Source: Bacteriovoracaceae bacterium | GTDB lineage: Bacteria; Bdellovibrionota; Bacteriovoracia; Bacteriovoracales; Bacteriovoracaceae | Assembly (NCBI GenBank): GCA_947446575.1 | Contig: CANFHC010000021.1 | Location: 1-51,717, forward strand | DNA: 51,717 nt | Direction: 5' to 3' | In this document: positions 49,772 to 51,717 of the stretch, in pieces | Layout: the number at the start of each line of letters is the position of its first letter | How positions within the stretch are numbered: position 1 is the stretch's first letter | The notes under the pieces: generated by a model | Told to the model about the DNA's origin: nothing | The model's database searches: none | The model's input: only the letters and a program-made list of their open reading frames with translations | Made by a program: the position numbers and the translations under genes

Positions 49772-51717
49772 CTAGTTTTTAACTGGAATAATAGCTCCAG
49801 GTCTGCCGAAAACAATTACCACTCCGTCTTCGTGATGGTGATCACCACTATTTTGAAGATCAGTATTTCCTGCTCGTTTCACAAGTTGACCAAGTTTACT
49901 AGTCGTTGTGAAATTCACTTGATAATTCGACACATTTCTACCTTTAATAGAATAATTCATTGCTACATCAGATCCTGCTAATTCCATGGCCGATTGGAAT
50001 AAGAATTGGTTGCGCGAAATAATTTTTCCAAAGTCAGCATAGGTTTTTACAAATTCTTTTTCATCATTCCAATTCTTCTTCATCAGTTTCAACTTGCTCA
50101 CCATTTCTTCAGCGCCACTGTATGATTGAGATTCAGTGTCTGCTGGACAATTGTTTGGCTGATCATTGCTTGTTACAACTTCACAAATTTGGTCAGCGTC
50201 ATCTGTCACTTTGAAGTATGCTCTGGCTTTTGCAGCAGCATTTGCAGCGATTTTTTTCATTCCATAGAGTTCAGCACTATCAATCATTTTTTTAGTTTGC
50301 TCTTCAGTGAAAGTTAATGAGAAATCAACATCGGTGTAACCTAATTTTCTCTCATCTGGAAGATTAACTTTTAGAGCTTCCCCTAACCCAGTTATTTTCA
50401 CTAAGTCATCGATCGCATTTCCAAGTCGTCTATGAGTAGATGCATCGGTTTCTGCTGACCAAACAAATTGACCAAAGTGCCCAGAAGTTTTCTTCTCATT
50501 TTTAGCAGTTAAAACATTGTAAGTCGCACCATAGAAAGACAATGTTCTCTCAAAGTGTTTGTTAAATATTCTTGTTTTTTTGTCTTTTAAATACACCCCG
50601 TAATGAGCATTTGTTTTAGTTCCTTCATAGAATAGGTTGCCTTGATCAACTTCATAAATTTTTCCTTCACTTGTTGTTGTGTTTAAGACAACAGGCAGAC
50701 CGAAGAAAAAGTTTTTAGTTTTTCCAAGTTGTTTCGAAACAAGAGAATCCCATTTAGAAACATAATCAGCTTTTTGCTCTATCATTTTTTCAATTGCCGC
50801 AACGTTACCTTTGATTAAGTCACTGTAGGCCATTTTTCCTAGCTCTGTACTGATATCAACTTTATACGACATACCGTTTGAAAGTTGTTCAAACTGAGAT
50901 GAACCGATTGAAACTACAGCTGCACCAGCTTGAACAGATAGTGAGTCTAAGTGAATTTTTGTAATCCTAACGAGTACATTTTTAGCATCCATTTTTTGTA
51001 CAAGGGTTTGAAATGTTCCTTGTGAAATTTTAGCAGTACTTATTGAACCCATTCCAATTCCAATTCCTCCAAAAAAGATAACTCCCCCATTACTTGAATA
51101 TGAAACGGTGTCACCTGGGGCCCATGTTTTGAACGCTTCTGCTTTTTGAGGAATACTTCTTCCACTTGAATCAAGTTCTTGTAAATTTTTAATATAGCTA
51201 GTTGAAGTATAGCTATGTCCTTTAATTGGAATTAATCCCACCGTTGCCCATATTTTTCCCTGCAATCCAGTTGGGTTATCATAGAAAAACTTAATTGCTC
51301 CACCTAGACCACCTTCAAATTCGCTAGATTTAACAACCTCGAATCCACTTCGGTAATCACCAAAAAGTAAAGTATCTCTATTTTGTAAAAATTCTGGATA
51401 GAAATCTTTATTCATTTTTGGAAGTGCATTATCAGTTAAGTTAATAACCTTAGTACCACAGTCAAAATCTAGATAAAGTGCAGGTACTAATTTAGCTCTT
51501 AATTTATTTGTTTCTGGTGTTGATGGTGGTTGGCCATTTGATCCGTTACTTCCATTTGATCCGTTACTTCCATTTGATCCGTTGTCACCGTTGCTTCCGT
51601 TATCGCCATTGTTCCCGTTGTTTCCATTATTCCCGTTGTTTCCATTGTTCCCGTTGTTTCCATTGTTCCCGTTGTTTCCATTGTTCCCGTTGTTTCCATT
51701 GTTCCCGTTGTTTCCAT
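49772..51717 (-). CDS. Collagen-like repeat protein, C-terminal part; N-terminus outside window
   Basis: The first ATG in frame is at 51415, but the frame stays open to the right edge, so that ATG is internal. Reading N to C, the visible part begins with about 20 Gly-X-Asn triplets (X = Asn, Asp or Ser), then a linker QPPSTPETNKLRAK, a strand with LYLDFDCGTKV, and about 550 residues with no family recognised. That region is Lys/Ser/Thr-rich with beta-like stretches (VSYSSNGGVIFFGGIGIGMGS) and ends HHHEDGVVIVFGRPG. Two Cys pairs are likely (CEVV...NNCPAD). Probably a surface or secreted protein with a triple-helix stalk. Terminator follows. Confidence 0.8.
   Translation of the reverse strand, partial: GNNGNNGNNGNNGNNGNNGNNGNNGNNGNNGNNGNNGDNGSNGDNGSNGSNGSNGSNGSNGQPPSTPETNKLRAKLVPALYLDFDCGTKVINLTDNALPKMNKDFYPEFLQNRDTLLFGDYRSGFEVVKSSEFEGGLGGAIKFFYDNPTGLQGKIWATVGLIPIKGHSYTSTSYIKNLQELDSSGRSIPQKAEAFKTWAPGDTVSYSSNGGVIFFGGIGIGMGSISTAKISQGTFQTLVQKMDAKNVLVRITKIHLDSLSVQAGAAVVSIGSSQFEQLSNGMSYKVDISTELGKMAYSDLIKGNVAAIEKMIEQKADYVSKWDSLVSKQLGKTKNFFFGLPVVLNTTTSEGKIYEVDQGNLFYEGTKTNAHYGVYLKDKKTRIFNKHFERTLSFYGATYNVLTAKNEKKTSGHFGQFVWSAETDASTHRRLGNAIDDLVKITGLGEALKVNLPDERKLGYTDVDFSLTFTEEQTKKMIDSAELYGMKKIAANAAAKARAYFKVTDDADQICEVVTSNDQPNNCPADTESQSYSGAEEMVSKLKLMKKNWNDEKEFVKTYADFGKIISRNQFLFQSAMELAGSDVAMNYSIKGRNVSNYQVNFTTTSKLGQLVKRAGNTDLQNSGDHHHEDGVVIVFGRPGAIIPVKN
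51533..51717 (-). repeat. Collagen-like triplet repeats (Gly-X-Asn)
   Basis: 9-bp units coding Gly-Asn-Asn, Gly-Asp-Asn and Gly-Ser-Asn on the minus strand. In the outer part the units form an 18-bp pattern (CCATTGTTCCCGTTGTTT on the plus strand) that continues past the window edge. Confidence 0.93.

Noticed and set aside
51499-51717. Minus-strand frame coding Met-Glu-Thr-Thr-Gly repeats
   Set aside because: It is another frame of the collagen-like triplets; the Gly-X-Asn frame continues into the 49772 gene without a stop.

Overview
The window is AT-rich, densely coded bacterial DNA from a Gram-negative organism. Signs of an outer membrane include lipoprotein signal peptides, predicted beta-barrels and periplasmic proteins. 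The gene mix suggests a low-GC member of the Bdellovibrionota, probably Bacteriovorax-like: secreted and intracellular peptidases, an oligopeptide importer, many exported proteins of unknown function, paired ArsA-like ATPases and HD-GYP or degenerate signalling proteins. That placement is inference from gene content and composition; no marker gene in the window settles it.

Layout. 1-983: the 3' part of a tyrosine integrase that runs in from the left edge and stops 6 bp from the CCA end of a tRNA-Leu(UAG) gene, which looks like the boundary of an integrated element lying mostly outside the window. 1043-4415: a long coiled-coil protein and a partner that resembles a degenerate HD-GYP domain. 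4488-10188: an oligopeptide ABC importer operon oppA-B-C-D-F with promoter and terminator. 10226-12684: a TPR lipoprotein and a second lipoprotein. 12685-13152: the only long gene-free stretch, with a candidate promoter and several short hairpins upstream of a PhaR-like regulator.

13556-19981: a co-directional run of an outer-membrane barrel, two ArsA/Get3-like ATPases, glutamate-cysteine ligase, cystathionine beta-synthase and cystathionine gamma-lyase, ending at a clear terminator. Together the last three make cysteine from homocysteine and commit it to glutathione; S-adenosylhomocysteinase at 44096-45391 can supply the homocysteine. 19992-25219: signalling proteins (a degenerate SpoIIE-like phosphatase and an intact HD-GYP), a TonB-like anchored protein, a class II aldolase-like protein, and a three-gene redox-membrane cluster (DUF2231-like, b561-like, YceI).

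25358-29907: an operon of a Suv3-like RNA helicase, a ferritin-like di-iron DUF455 protein and an ATP-grasp enzyme. This is the best candidate in the window for an undescribed system. 29971-40024: an M28 aminopeptidase, a nitronate monooxygenase, a transglutaminase-like/beta-barrel fusion, a Dcp-type M3 peptidase, a DtxR-family regulator and several unknown proteins. 40226-49685: an exported protein with ten in-frame 15-bp repeats, a glycosyltransferase, ahcY-rpiB, an APH/homoserine-kinase-like kinase, an RlmL-like rRNA methyltransferase and an HTTM-DCC membrane protein. 49772-51717: the C-terminal part of a collagen-like protein (Gly-X-Asn triplets) that leaves the window on the right.

No rRNA, CRISPR array or intact insertion sequence was seen.
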